NCBI RefSeq assembly: GCF_000160035.2
Contig: NZ_KI535366.1
Span: 544,112-608,111, forward strand
Length of the DNA stretch: 64,000 bases
Direction: 5' to 3'
Source of the DNA: Catonella morbi ATCC 51271
GTDB taxonomy: Bacteria; Bacillota; Clostridia; Lachnospirales; Lachnospiraceae
The notes below the pieces were generated by a model that worked only from the letters and a program-made list of their open reading frames with translations, had not been told where the DNA came from and did not search any database. This document shows positions 56,283 through 64,000 of the stretch, one piece after another (position 1 is the stretch's first letter; every line of letters begins with the position of its first letter). A program made the position numbers and the translations under genes.

Positions 56283-56542
56283 TATGAATACACAGTTCGT
56301 ATACTGAATTGTAATGAAATATAACACTATAGTTTATATTGATTAGGCACTTGTCTAAATTAAAATTCTTCATCTGAGACCTAAAGTACGCAGAAATTCA
56401 ATATCAACCAATCCTGTATGTATCCCTCTTACGACACTAATCCGAGAATACATAATTAAACTAAGAACAGATTCTGTATTCAGACACCACATATTCTTTA
56501 AGCACTCCACTTTTCAAATCCCAGCCTGCCATATCATCTTCC

Positions 56543-57691
56543 TTAAACTAATTCTTTAGCCACCTGCAATAATGCATTAAATGATTCTTCTAGTTCCTTC
56601 AGTTCGGTATTTCTCCCCCAGCTGATTCTAATCGTACTTTCTATTGTGTCAGCATCCAATCCCATCGCCTCCAACACGTAGCTAAGCTTGTAAGAGTTAG
56701 AATTACAAGCAGCTCCGTTTGAGATTCCACAGAACTGTTTTGTAGCTAACATCAGTGCCTCTGAAGAAACCCCTTCAATATACAAACTCAATGTCGAATC
56801 CACACAGTACTCCTGATTTCCATTCAGACCATACCTTAACCCAGATTCATCCAAGAGCTTTAGAATTATAGTCTTACACTCTTTATTATGTTTTTTTAAA
56901 TCATCACATTCCAAGACAGACAATTCACTAGCCTTGCCCAGTCCCGCGACTAATGCAATGGGAACCGTTCCTGGTCTCAACCCACGCTCTTGTTGACCTC
57001 CAAACATAAGATTCTTAATAGGCGGAAGTTTATAATGCTTCTTTCTAAGAATAAGCGCACCTATACCCTGCGGTCCATATATCTTATGTGCACTCATTGC
57101 CAATGTGTCATACTTTACTTCTCGAAGTTCATCCACCAATTTGCCAAAGCTTTGAGTCGCATCGACATGAAAGAAAGCTTCTTTCTCAGCCAGAAAATCC
57201 CCGATCTCCTTAATTGGCTGTATAATCCCCGTTTCATTATTTACATGCATCACGCAGACTAATAGCGTATCATCACAGACACGTGAAATGACATCTTCGC
57301 TTGAGACTCTTCCGGATTTATCTGGATCCACAATTTCAACTTCAAAGCCATAACGTGACATACTTTTAACAGACTCTAACACAGCCTTGTGTTCAATAGC
57401 TGTAGTAATTATGTGTTTCTTACCATTCTCCATTCCATACTCACGAAGCCCCTGAATAACCATATTATTACTTTCTGTTGCTCCGCTTGTAAAAAAGACT
57501 TCATTCTTATTGATTTCAAGAACTGAAGCCACGCTTGTCCTGGCTGCTTCAACAATTTTTCTCGCTTCGTCACCATATTCATGAGTACGACTATCAGAAT
57601 TACCATATTTATTCCGATAAACATCTACCATAGTCTCTAAAACACGCTCGTCAATCGGTGAAGAAGCGTTATAATCCAGATAAATACCCAT
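56543..57691 (-). CDS. dndA: Cysteine desulfurase DndA (DNA phosphorothioation)
   Basis: A 382-residue NifS/IscS-type PLP enzyme that supplies sulfur from cysteine to the DndCDE modification proteins. Visible are LDYNASSPI, FTSGATESNNM, the His of TAIEHKAV (H101), HVDATQSFGK, the PLP lysine K203 in MSAHKIYGPQG, RPGTVP and the catalytic cysteine, probably C329 in SNGAACNSNS. The ATG at 57691 follows GGAGG; a GTG three codons from it overlaps the dndE stop. It is the last gene of the operon. Confidence 0.9.
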   Translation of the reverse strand: MGIYLDYNASSPIDERVLETMVDVYRNKYGNSDSRTHEYGDEARKIVEAARTSVASVLEINKNEVFFTSGATESNNMVIQGLREYGMENGKKHIITTAIEHKAVLESVKSMSRYGFEVEIVDPDKSGRVSSEDVISRVCDDTLLVCVMHVNNETGIIQPIKEIGDFLAEKEAFFHVDATQSFGKLVDELREVKYDTLAMSAHKIYGPQGIGALILRKKHYKLPPIKNLMFGGQQERGLRPGTVPIALVAGLGKASELSVLECDDLKKHNKECKTIILKLLDESGLRYGLNGNQEYCVDSTLSLYIEGVSSEALMLATKQFCGISNGAACNSNSYKLSYVLEAMGLDADTIESTIRISWGRNTELKELEESFNALLQVAKELV

Positions 57692-57693
57692 AA

Positions 57694-58074
57694 TCACGCC
57701 TCCATTGCCAAATTCAGCAAGTCGTCAATTGACTTGATAAAATTTGTTCCCGCCAAATACGATATTCCACGTTCGAGATGTAGTTTAAAATATTTAGATA
57801 CATTTTCTTCTGTTGGTTCAATATCTTTCTCGATACACCATTCAACAACAATTGCCTCATATAACTCATTAAACTCGCCTGCAAAGGTATACCAGGACAT
57901 CTCTAAGTTACTATCTGCATTAATAGGAATGTCTGTAGGTAGCGTATTTTCATGAAGCGAGTAACACAATGCCCACCTGCATAGTACATTCCAGTTCTTT
58001 ATACCTGTTTTTCCTTTAAGTCTTGATAGCTTTTCTTTAGATTGGCTCGACAGCTTTATTTGTTTAACAATCAC
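57694..58074 (-). CDS. dndE: DNA phosphorothioation protein DndE
   Basis: A 126-residue DndE protein. The helical N-terminus KEKLSRLKGKTGIKNWNVLC with the following RWALCYSLHE, the central SWYTFAGEFNELYEAI and the C-terminal KLHLERGISYLAG are family hallmarks. DndE is thought to bind nicked DNA and to work with DndC and DndD in replacing a non-bridging phosphate oxygen by sulfur. It overlaps dndD by four bases (ATGA) and dndA follows directly. Confidence 0.93.
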   Translation of the reverse strand: MIVKQIKLSSQSKEKLSRLKGKTGIKNWNVLCRWALCYSLHENTLPTDIPINADSNLEMSWYTFAGEFNELYEAIVVEWCIEKDIEPTEENVSKYFKLHLERGISYLAGTNFIKSIDDLLNLAMEA

Positions 58075-60023
58075 TTTGTTTCCTCCATGTAATACCCTGT
58101 GTTAATGGTAGTCGATTTACTGTTTTCATCATAAACAAGAGTAAATTCATCCCCTATATTACCTTTCATCATATTGTAATAAGTGTTGTCTATTTCAGAG
58201 TCAGTAGACAAAATGATAGTTTGATCACTTGCTTTAGGGAAATAAACTTTAATTAGTGACTGCCGATGAACCGAATCCAATCTTGAAAGAGGCGTATCAA
58301 TAATGACCGGTAGTCGCTTATTAGAGCAAATAGCCAATGACCATAGCAATGCAATCACCATCATTTGCTTTTCTCCGGCAGACAATGATTTTCCTGGTAC
58401 TTCCACACCCTCTTTATTCAGATAAATCATATCAAGCGAAACCGGATCCATTTCTATTCTATCAATCAAAGTCTTCTTACTAGCTAACAGCTTATAACAT
58501 TTTGTCATTGTCCTAGCTACTTCAGATACTTTGCTTGTTTGTAAAACAACTCGATACTTTTCAATAATCGTTGTTGCCAGGTTTGCGTATTTTATGATTC
58601 GATCTCGATCATCATTAAGTTCAACTTTCTTAAGATATGCCTCAACCTTGCGATTGAAATCAGAAGCTGCTTGTATCATTGCTCCATTAAGGCTCTTTCG
58701 TTTTTCCTGTTCAAGCTCTAACTTTGCTTCAATCTCCGTCTTTTTCTGTTCCAGCTTCTTGATCTTTTTGTATAAAGCATTTATAGCCATTTCATCAATA
58801 TCCACAGAAAGATAGCTGTCTATTTGATCAACTTCGTACCTACTTTTCTCCATCCGATCCTGGGCAGCCTGTGTAGCCAATTTTTTATCAACAAGACGCT
58901 GATCTAGTAACAGTTGTACCTGAGCCAATGCTGCATCTGACAAATCAAATGTAACATCCTTGCCCTTCACAGTATTTTTTTTCTTGAAATAATTCAGAAA
59001 AGCCTTTATTTCTTTTTCTTGGCCACCTTTATCGCTAATATAGGCCGGAAGTGCTTTCAGCATCTTTTCTAGTACGACACCTATTGTTTTCTGATTATGC
59101 TCAATTTCAGATTTTTCCCTGATGTTGAAAAGCAAATCTCTAACCAATAAAAGTGGTAATTCTGATGCTGCTGCATTTAAGAGCTCATCATTTATACCTT
59201 GGGTTTTAGCACGTAATAGAGATCTTTGCTCAATCAATCCTTGACGCTGATTGACAATATCCCCGCCCTTTGCAATATACTCTTCATTAGACTTATCAAT
59301 ACTACGTTGCGCATCTGACAAATCTGCTAATAAACTGGCAATTTTCTCATCGGAACGAGCAAGTTTCTCTACAGATTCCTCTTTAGCTTTTCGCAATTTT
59401 TCCAGCTCCTCAGCCTCCGCAGCATCAACGCTAGACTTTGCTGCCCTTGCGATAACACGATTCAAATCATTTTCCAGATGATCCAAAACAGTTATTCCCA
59501 GTAACGCTTTGATAGACTCTTTCATCTGCGCACTTGTACTCTCACCTGCGAGAGTTGCAATCTTTTCGCCATCAAAGAAGAAAAAGCTTGAAAGTGCGCT
59601 AGGAAGTACATTCTCCATAAACATAGCCCAATTGTCCGTCAAAAATTGGTTGTACTCTCCATCTTTATAAACCGTAACTGACTCTGATGTTCTCGCGCCA
59701 TTACCATTCCATTCTCTTTTTATCCTGTATTTATCAGTTCCATTTGCATTCATGCAAAAGGTTAATTCTACATATGTTTCTTTAGACCCATCTGCGACAT
59801 TTACGTATGATTTTAAGTATTGACCATATGTTTGTCCGCTTCCTTCAGAGTACGCAAAGGAGTTCTTCCCATACAGTGAAAGAAGAACTGCCTCCAGAAA
59901 TGTTGTCTTACCTCGTCCGTTTAATCCGCCAATTAATACAATCGGTTTATTTGCTTTAAATTCAAATACGTTTGTTCCTGCATAAACGCCAAAGTTATGT
60001 AATTTGAGTTCTTTAATTATCAT
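58071..60023 (-). CDS. dndD: DNA phosphorothioation ATPase DndD (SMC-like)
   Basis: A 650-residue SbcC/SMC-like ATPase. Walker A is GGLNGRGKTT (residues 32-41) with the following AVLLSLYG, a long coiled coil spans about residues 190-500, and the C-terminal half-site has the signature SLSAGEKQMM (from residue 546) and Walker B VIIDTPLSRLDSVHR (from about 573). It powers or nicks DNA during phosphorothioation with DndC and DndE. It overlaps dndC by four bases. Confidence 0.95.
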   Translation of the reverse strand: MIIKELKLHNFGVYAGTNVFEFKANKPIVLIGGLNGRGKTTFLEAVLLSLYGKNSFAYSEGSGQTYGQYLKSYVNVADGSKETYVELTFCMNANGTDKYRIKREWNGNGARTSESVTVYKDGEYNQFLTDNWAMFMENVLPSALSSFFFFDGEKIATLAGESTSAQMKESIKALLGITVLDHLENDLNRVIARAAKSSVDAAEAEELEKLRKAKEESVEKLARSDEKIASLLADLSDAQRSIDKSNEEYIAKGGDIVNQRQGLIEQRSLLRAKTQGINDELLNAAASELPLLLVRDLLFNIREKSEIEHNQKTIGVVLEKMLKALPAYISDKGGQEKEIKAFLNYFKKKNTVKGKDVTFDLSDAALAQVQLLLDQRLVDKKLATQAAQDRMEKSRYEVDQIDSYLSVDIDEMAINALYKKIKKLEQKKTEIEAKLELEQEKRKSLNGAMIQAASDFNRKVEAYLKKVELNDDRDRIIKYANLATTIIEKYRVVLQTSKVSEVARTMTKCYKLLASKKTLIDRIEMDPVSLDMIYLNKEGVEVPGKSLSAGEKQMMVIALLWSLAICSNKRLPVIIDTPLSRLDSVHRQSLIKVYFPKASDQTIILSTDSEIDNTYYNMMKGNIGDEFTLVYDENSKSTTINTGYYMEETK

Positions 60024-61633
60024 TGATCTGCCCCTTCTGGTACATCTTCAAATTCTTCACCTTCATCTTTGACGTTAATAAAGAATCTTTCATTATATTT
60101 ACCGCCCATATCTTTTTTTCGCTGAAGCTGTTTACGATAATAGTCTGTAGCATCTTCTTCATCCGAATAAAAGTCTTTCTTCATACACTGTTCTAACATA
60201 TCGAGGATTCCTTTCCTGTCATGCATCCCAGTCGCTCTACTTTCTACATCTATTAGACTAGCTATCATATCCAGAGCAAGATTATCCCTTACAGTCTCAA
60301 GTTTTTCTGCATTCGCCCCAGTAACCATAGCCTCTTTCGTATCTCGAGAATTAGAAAACTGCTCAGTTCCTAAAACCTCATCGCAAACTTGCCCCAACAA
60401 ATTCCATTCGTTTTCGCCAAAAGCTTCCGAACCAATCCACTCTGGATCATCAAAATCTTTCCCTATGACTTCCTCGTATATCCTCGGAAGTGAATCATCA
60501 AACTCATGCTTATCAAATACCCAAATGCGTCTAATGCATCGTAATTCAGGGATAGATATCAATTCATAATCAGAAAACTCTTCTGGACCATATTTCTGTA
60601 TTTCAACCTGCTTTTCCAACAGTTCTCTTAACCATTGTTCTCTCCATTCTTTCAAATAAGGCCCATGGTGGAGCTGTTCATAGCTTCCCTGCAAATACCC
60701 CTGCATCTTTTTAAAGCTTCTTCTACCTCTGTCTTTATCCTCGTCACCAAAGCGATTTCTAAACTCAAGCAGCGGAGTCATCCATGCCTTTTCATCTTCA
60801 TTAGAAATCATTGCTTCCATTGACTTATCTTTTTCAACCATAGTACAAACCCAACATCCAAATCTGCTTTGTCCGCAAGTAGGTTGATTTTTCTCTGTCA
60901 TCATAGGGCATTCTTTATCCTCAGTTGCACTCATATATAGTGTTTGTAATTCGTGATTGGATAAGCCCCATGGATTCTCATACTGCATCAAAAACACCCA
61001 AACATCGTTATTGGTCCAATCCTCCAAAGGCGAAAAAACAAGCTCGTTTGCTAAAGTAGGATTGGGACTCAAAAGCTCTCTAACTCTCTTTTTTTCATAA
61101 TAAGTCATTGTCCTAGCACGAGCCGCACTTTCTGCTTTTCTCGTTCCCAAAACTAGTATAATTTCGCCATGCTCAGCGATTTTATCCTTAACGAACTTGT
61201 TGACCGGTTGAATCTTTAATCTATCAGTACACCAGCGAAGTTTTTTCCTCGGAAAAGGATATCCTCGTCCTATAAAGTTAACCCAATAAGTATTATCAAC
61301 CGCAGGAGTTAATCTATGAGTCACAAATAACGTATTTACTTTTGATGGAATCTTTGAGCTGCTCTCATCCATCATTTTCAAGGATTTTTCAACCCATTTT
61401 TCTATAACCGGAGATTCGACAAGTGTATCTGTATTGATTACATGAACAACTTTAGTCAGTTTTTCCGCTGGTAATTCTCGAAGTGCATACCACACGAGCT
61501 GCAAGGTTGCAGTGCTATCCTTTCCTCCCGAATACCCTATGACCCAGGGTATATCATCCGCAAGGTACAGATTGCGTATTGTATCTTTTAGGCCTTCGAT
61601 TTTATCTTTATTTATTGTTATTCCAGATGCCAT
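60020..61633 (-). CDS. dndC: DNA phosphorothioation protein DndC (PAPS-reductase-like, iron-sulfur)
   Basis: A 537-residue protein of the adenine nucleotide alpha-hydrolase (PAPS reductase) fold. The PP-loop SGGKDS is at residues 35-40; four cysteines for a 4Fe-4S cluster lie at 242, 253, 260 and 263 (ECPMMTEKNQPTCG...GCWVCTMV). DndC has ATP pyrophosphatase activity and prepares the DNA backbone for sulfur insertion. Its start overlaps the dndB stop (TAATG). Confidence 0.96.
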   Translation of the reverse strand: MASGITINKDKIEGLKDTIRNLYLADDIPWVIGYSGGKDSTATLQLVWYALRELPAEKLTKVVHVINTDTLVESPVIEKWVEKSLKMMDESSSKIPSKVNTLFVTHRLTPAVDNTYWVNFIGRGYPFPRKKLRWCTDRLKIQPVNKFVKDKIAEHGEIILVLGTRKAESAARARTMTYYEKKRVRELLSPNPTLANELVFSPLEDWTNNDVWVFLMQYENPWGLSNHELQTLYMSATEDKECPMMTEKNQPTCGQSRFGCWVCTMVEKDKSMEAMISNEDEKAWMTPLLEFRNRFGDEDKDRGRRSFKKMQGYLQGSYEQLHHGPYLKEWREQWLRELLEKQVEIQKYGPEEFSDYELISIPELRCIRRIWVFDKHEFDDSLPRIYEEVIGKDFDDPEWIGSEAFGENEWNLLGQVCDEVLGTEQFSNSRDTKEAMVTGANAEKLETVRDNLALDMIASLIDVESRATGMHDRKGILDMLEQCMKKDFYSDEEDATDYYRKQLQRKKDMGGKYNERFFINVKDEGEEFEDVPEGADQ

Positions 61634-62715
61634 TACTTTATACCACCTTTACTTTCGTTTATCATGAGTTCCTCACGTTTTTCCTCGTCTTTCGACAGTG
61701 GAATTCCCAAACATTTTTTTAAATAGTTTCCTGCAAGAATAATCGCGTTTTCATTATTCATGATTTTACCATCCTCACGTATAATGCGCCCATTCCAGGC
61801 TGGATTATTTCTACTCCAGTCAACTTTTGACAATTTTTTTAGATACTTCTCAATATTTACTCCTTGGGTCTGATAAAGCCATACTCCAATCCTACTGAAT
61901 GACAGCAACGTAACCCCTAAAGTAACAACATACTCTTCTCTCAAAGTAGCCTTGGTTATTGCTCTGATTTCAAGTTCCTGTAATTCCGGAATATTACATG
62001 TAACGTTATTCCAAAAAGAATGCAAAAAACGTTCGTCCTCAAGCGTAACTTCAGAGCCACCTATGATTTTCCTATTCACACGGAAAATTGTGTATAACGT
62101 AAACAGTTTAGACGAGTTTTTTCCTAAGTTATCCTTCTCTAAGTCCGTGTACTTGTTTAAAAAAGGATTATCTCTGACAATTCCCTTTGTCAGAACAGCA
62201 AGAGGATCTCTAGTCTCAAAACATGTGTTGATTGAATTCGAACTTTTTTGAGCATTCATATTCAAATCCGTAAACATCTGCTGGCTCTTTTCAAGCCCCC
62301 GATCTTCAAATAGCACAACTGAAATCGTTTCGTCTTCCAGTGTTTCATCCTCTGCCAGTGCCTGAGCTATAGCTGCACGCCTATGTTGTCCGTCATTGAT
62401 CAACATCTTTGCATCCATACTAATTTTCAGCAGACCGGTGTTTTCTAATTCCTTGCTCTCTTGGAAGCTGAACTTACCATCAATTGATGCCGTAAGTGAT
62501 GAAAAGATGTATGAATCACGATTCTCCAAAATGTAAGTCTTGATTTCCGGTATTCTTGATTCATTCAATCTTCTCTGTGCTCTGAACTCAGGCGGGATAT
62601 ATTCGATTGGTTCAGGCAAGAGTTTTACAAGATACTTTAACGGTATCATCGTGATATAGTATTCGCGTCCCGCTTGGATACCCTTAACTGCAGGAAAATT
62701 GTACGTGAAATCCAT
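61633..62715 (-). CDS. dndB: DNA phosphorothioation regulator DndB (DGQHR domain)
   Basis: A 360-residue DndB protein with the DGQHR motif at residues 108-112 (NDGQHRRAAIAQAL) and the ParB-like surroundings RRLNESRIPEIKTYI. DndB is not needed for sulfur insertion; in other bacteria its loss raises modification and it can bind the dnd promoter. Here it is the first gene behind a promoter that carries a large palindrome, which fits self-regulation. GGAGATGAAAG precedes the ATG. Confidence 0.93.
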   Translation of the reverse strand: MDFTYNFPAVKGIQAGREYYITMIPLKYLVKLLPEPIEYIPPEFRAQRRLNESRIPEIKTYILENRDSYIFSSLTASIDGKFSFQESKELENTGLLKISMDAKMLINDGQHRRAAIAQALAEDETLEDETISVVLFEDRGLEKSQQMFTDLNMNAQKSSNSINTCFETRDPLAVLTKGIVRDNPFLNKYTDLEKDNLGKNSSKLFTLYTIFRVNRKIIGGSEVTLEDERFLHSFWNNVTCNIPELQELEIRAITKATLREEYVVTLGVTLLSFSRIGVWLYQTQGVNIEKYLKKLSKVDWSRNNPAWNGRIIREDGKIMNNENAIILAGNYLKKCLGIPLSKDEEKREELMINESKGGIK

Positions 62716-62734
62716 CTTTCATCTCCATAAAAAA

Positions 62735-62795
62735 TATACTTAAGTAGTTACGTAAGTAGCTACTTAAGTATACCATTCTATCGTATGATCGTCAA
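62735..62795 (-). promoter_or_regulatory. Promoter and palindromic operator of the dndBCDEA operon
   Basis: On the minus strand TTGACG (62790-62795) and TATACT (62767-62772) are exactly 17 bases apart. A perfect 13-bp inverted repeat TATACTTAAGTAG / CTACTTAAGTATA (62735-62747, 62760-62772) starts at the -10 box and reaches over the transcription start; its 12-base spacer contains TTACGTAA. A protein bound here must block the promoter. DndB or an unknown regulator upstream of the window could bind it. Confidence 0.8.
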
Positions 62796-62814
62796 ATAAA
62801 ATCTTGTGTTATTT

Positions 62815-63468
62815 TTACTGCCCAAATGTAAGTTTTATCCGTTTTTTAAGGTTTTCTTTCTCTATCCACTCCAGGACATCAGATGTCAAATCCTCCAATG
62901 AAGCCCGATGCTCCATCATCTTTTTTAAGAACTCTACTATTGAATCATTAAGCTCCAATTTCCCAATTAGTTCGTTAGCTTCATCTAACGCTTCCGTCAT
63001 TCTAATGACATCATTAACGTTAGCATTCCAACTTGCCGTTGCGTTAATGTCACTTATCAATGACGTTGCTTCAGCATCTGATAGATTTCTAGCAATGCCC
63101 AAGATTTCTCTAATCGAGGATGTTTTTCCGGTATGATAAGTCTTCCACTCTTCTACAAGTGCTCCGTTTATTTCTCGGTTCATACCATTTATTCTGGCCG
63201 TATCAGCCGCTTTGACATGCCTTTGAGCTATAGCCATCTTGCATGTTTCAAGCATCTCAGCAATTTTCTTAGAAACTTCTTGAGTTTCTTCGAAATCAGC
63301 CCCTTCTCTCACACCACATAAATGTGTGACTGTCTGTTTTACACCATTAATGGCGTTTGTAAAATTAGCATCAATGTTATGCTGTTCACTACTCTTCTGA
63401 GCTTCCTCATCCCTTACTTTGAAATCAGACACAACGGCAGTATTTGTTTCAATCAAATCTATCAACAT
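62815..63468 (-). CDS. Unrecognised coiled-coil protein upstream of dndB
   Basis: A 217-residue, almost purely helical, acidic protein (for example NDSIVEFLKKMMEHRASLED and LEWIEKENLKKRIKLTF at the end). I recognise no family, catalytic motif, membrane segment or nucleotide-binding loop. Its ATG at 63468 overlaps the TGA of the upstream gene (TGATG), so the two are translated together and probably act in one complex. It lies 100 bases before dndB on the same strand. Context suggests an accessory or restriction part of the phosphorothioation system; that is inference. It is not similar in size to DndF, DndG or DndH. Confidence 0.6.
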   Translation of the reverse strand: MLIDLIETNTAVVSDFKVRDEEAQKSSEQHNIDANFTNAINGVKQTVTHLCGVREGADFEETQEVSKKIAEMLETCKMAIAQRHVKAADTARINGMNREINGALVEEWKTYHTGKTSSIREILGIARNLSDAEATSLISDINATASWNANVNDVIRMTEALDEANELIGKLELNDSIVEFLKKMMEHRASLEDLTSDVLEWIEKENLKKRIKLTFGQ

Positions 63469-64000
63469 CACTTATTCACCGCCCTTTCATATAGTCCGAT
63501 GCATTCTTCTACTATTTTCTTCTCATTTTCATAAGGCAAGTCAGGCTTTTGTTCTGTACCAGATTCAAAGCCACCACTCTTCTTTTTAATCTGGCCATTT
63601 ACATTTTCCATATCTTTGACTACCTTATTCACCAAGGTCCTAAAGTCGCTAATGACCTGAAGCGGGTCGTGTGACATCAGAATTAAGACCTCTATCATAT
63701 CCTTTTCTTCAATTATCTTCTCTATGTCCTCTAATGCCCTACTAATATCACCTCTTTTGGTCTTAACCTTGTTAATAAGATTAGCGTCATAAGCAGCGAA
63801 TAATTGCGCCTTATTCACTTCGTCATAATATCCTTTTATCTTTTCAACAAGTTCTAGTAGCTCCGTTGATTTCATTGAAGAAACACCAAGCACAGCTTTT
63901 AGCTCATCATGGACTTCGGTTATTTTTTGCAATTCGCTTTGATATGCCTTATCGACTCTAGTGACTATTTTTTCAAACTGAACTCTAAACTCGTCTCTGG
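63468..64000 (-). CDS. Unrecognised coiled-coil protein (partial, C-terminal part)
   Basis: The frame is open to the window edge at 64000; 177 residues are visible (from RDEFRVQFEKIVTRVDKAYQ to LYERAVNK). It is helical with heptad-like spacing (TELLELVEKIKGYYDEV, DISRALEDIEKIIEEKDMIE) and a polar Lys/Gly/Ser-rich linker (KKKSGGFESGTEQKPD) near the end. The visible part could be the C-terminal helical tail of a larger ATPase or nuclease. No ATG with a ribosome binding site lies inside, so the start is beyond the window. It is coupled to the 217-residue gene. Confidence 0.6.
   Translation of the reverse strand, partial: RDEFRVQFEKIVTRVDKAYQSELQKITEVHDELKAVLGVSSMKSTELLELVEKIKGYYDEVNKAQLFAAYDANLINKVKTKRGDISRALEDIEKIIEEKDMIEVLILMSHDPLQVISDFRTLVNKVVKDMENVNGQIKKKSGGFESGTEQKPDLPYENEKKIVEECIGLYERAVNK

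Overview
The window looks like a chromosome segment of a low-GC Gram-positive anaerobe of the class Clostridia, most likely family Lachnospiraceae. The pointers are the SCIFF peptide with its radical SAM maturase, the dgt-dnaG-rpoD-trmK gene order, a bacterial class A RNase P RNA, strong GGAGG ribosome binding sites, TTGACA-N17-TATAAT promoters and AT-rich intergenic DNA. The genus assignment is inference; no rRNA is present.

Layout. (1) 1-850: N-terminal part of the SCIFF maturase gene (leftward) and its 46-residue six-cysteine peptide gene. (2) 1-9.5 kb: a fructosamine (Amadori product) locus: two FrlB-like deglycases, a FrlD-like kinase, an ABC importer without its own ATPase and a GntR regulator. 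A shared palindrome centred on AACGTT overlaps the promoters, so the genes probably form one regulon. (3) 9.5-23.2 kb: housekeeping genes (PHP phosphoesterase, folD, guaB, telA/xpaC pair, ECF S component, tgt-yajC, a SnoaL-GGDEF cyclase, metY, rnpB). A group II intron sits exactly at the stop codon of the ECF gene. (4) 23.3-29.7 kb: the leftward macromolecular synthesis operon dgt-dnaG-rpoD-trmK-uridine-kinase-like gene. (5) 30-41 kb: three GGDEF/EAL proteins, a PurF paralogue without the glutaminase cysteine, a CobW-like GTPase and hybrid cluster protein. (6) 41-47 kb: a degenerate metallo-beta-lactamase-fold protein, a TetR regulator divergent from a secreted or anchored Ntn hydrolase, a self-inhibited Fic protein and an ABC-F protein behind a long structured leader. 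(7) 47-52.5 kb: a mobile-DNA graveyard with transposase fragments, orphan antitoxins, a broken toxin, and a hydrolase that looks imported. (8) 52.5-55.9 kb: recQ broken by one stop codon, a YgbA-like protein and a HEAT-like protein. (9) 56.5-64 kb: a DNA phosphorothioation operon dndB-C-D-E-A, preceded by two unrecognised coiled-coil genes, the second leaving the window.

Two repeat families stand out. A roughly 135-bp two-hairpin element occurs four times (18.3, 21.2, 35.4, 45.2 kb), mostly directly behind stop codons, and one copy is the docking site of the group II intron. A roughly 200-bp element with GTGTCAAAAG ends occurs twice (44.6 and 47.5 kb).

The candidate for something not yet described is the pair of coiled-coil genes upstream of dndB (62.8-64 kb), together with the palindromic operator that overlaps the dnd promoter. 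The two-hairpin repeat and its relation to the intron come second.
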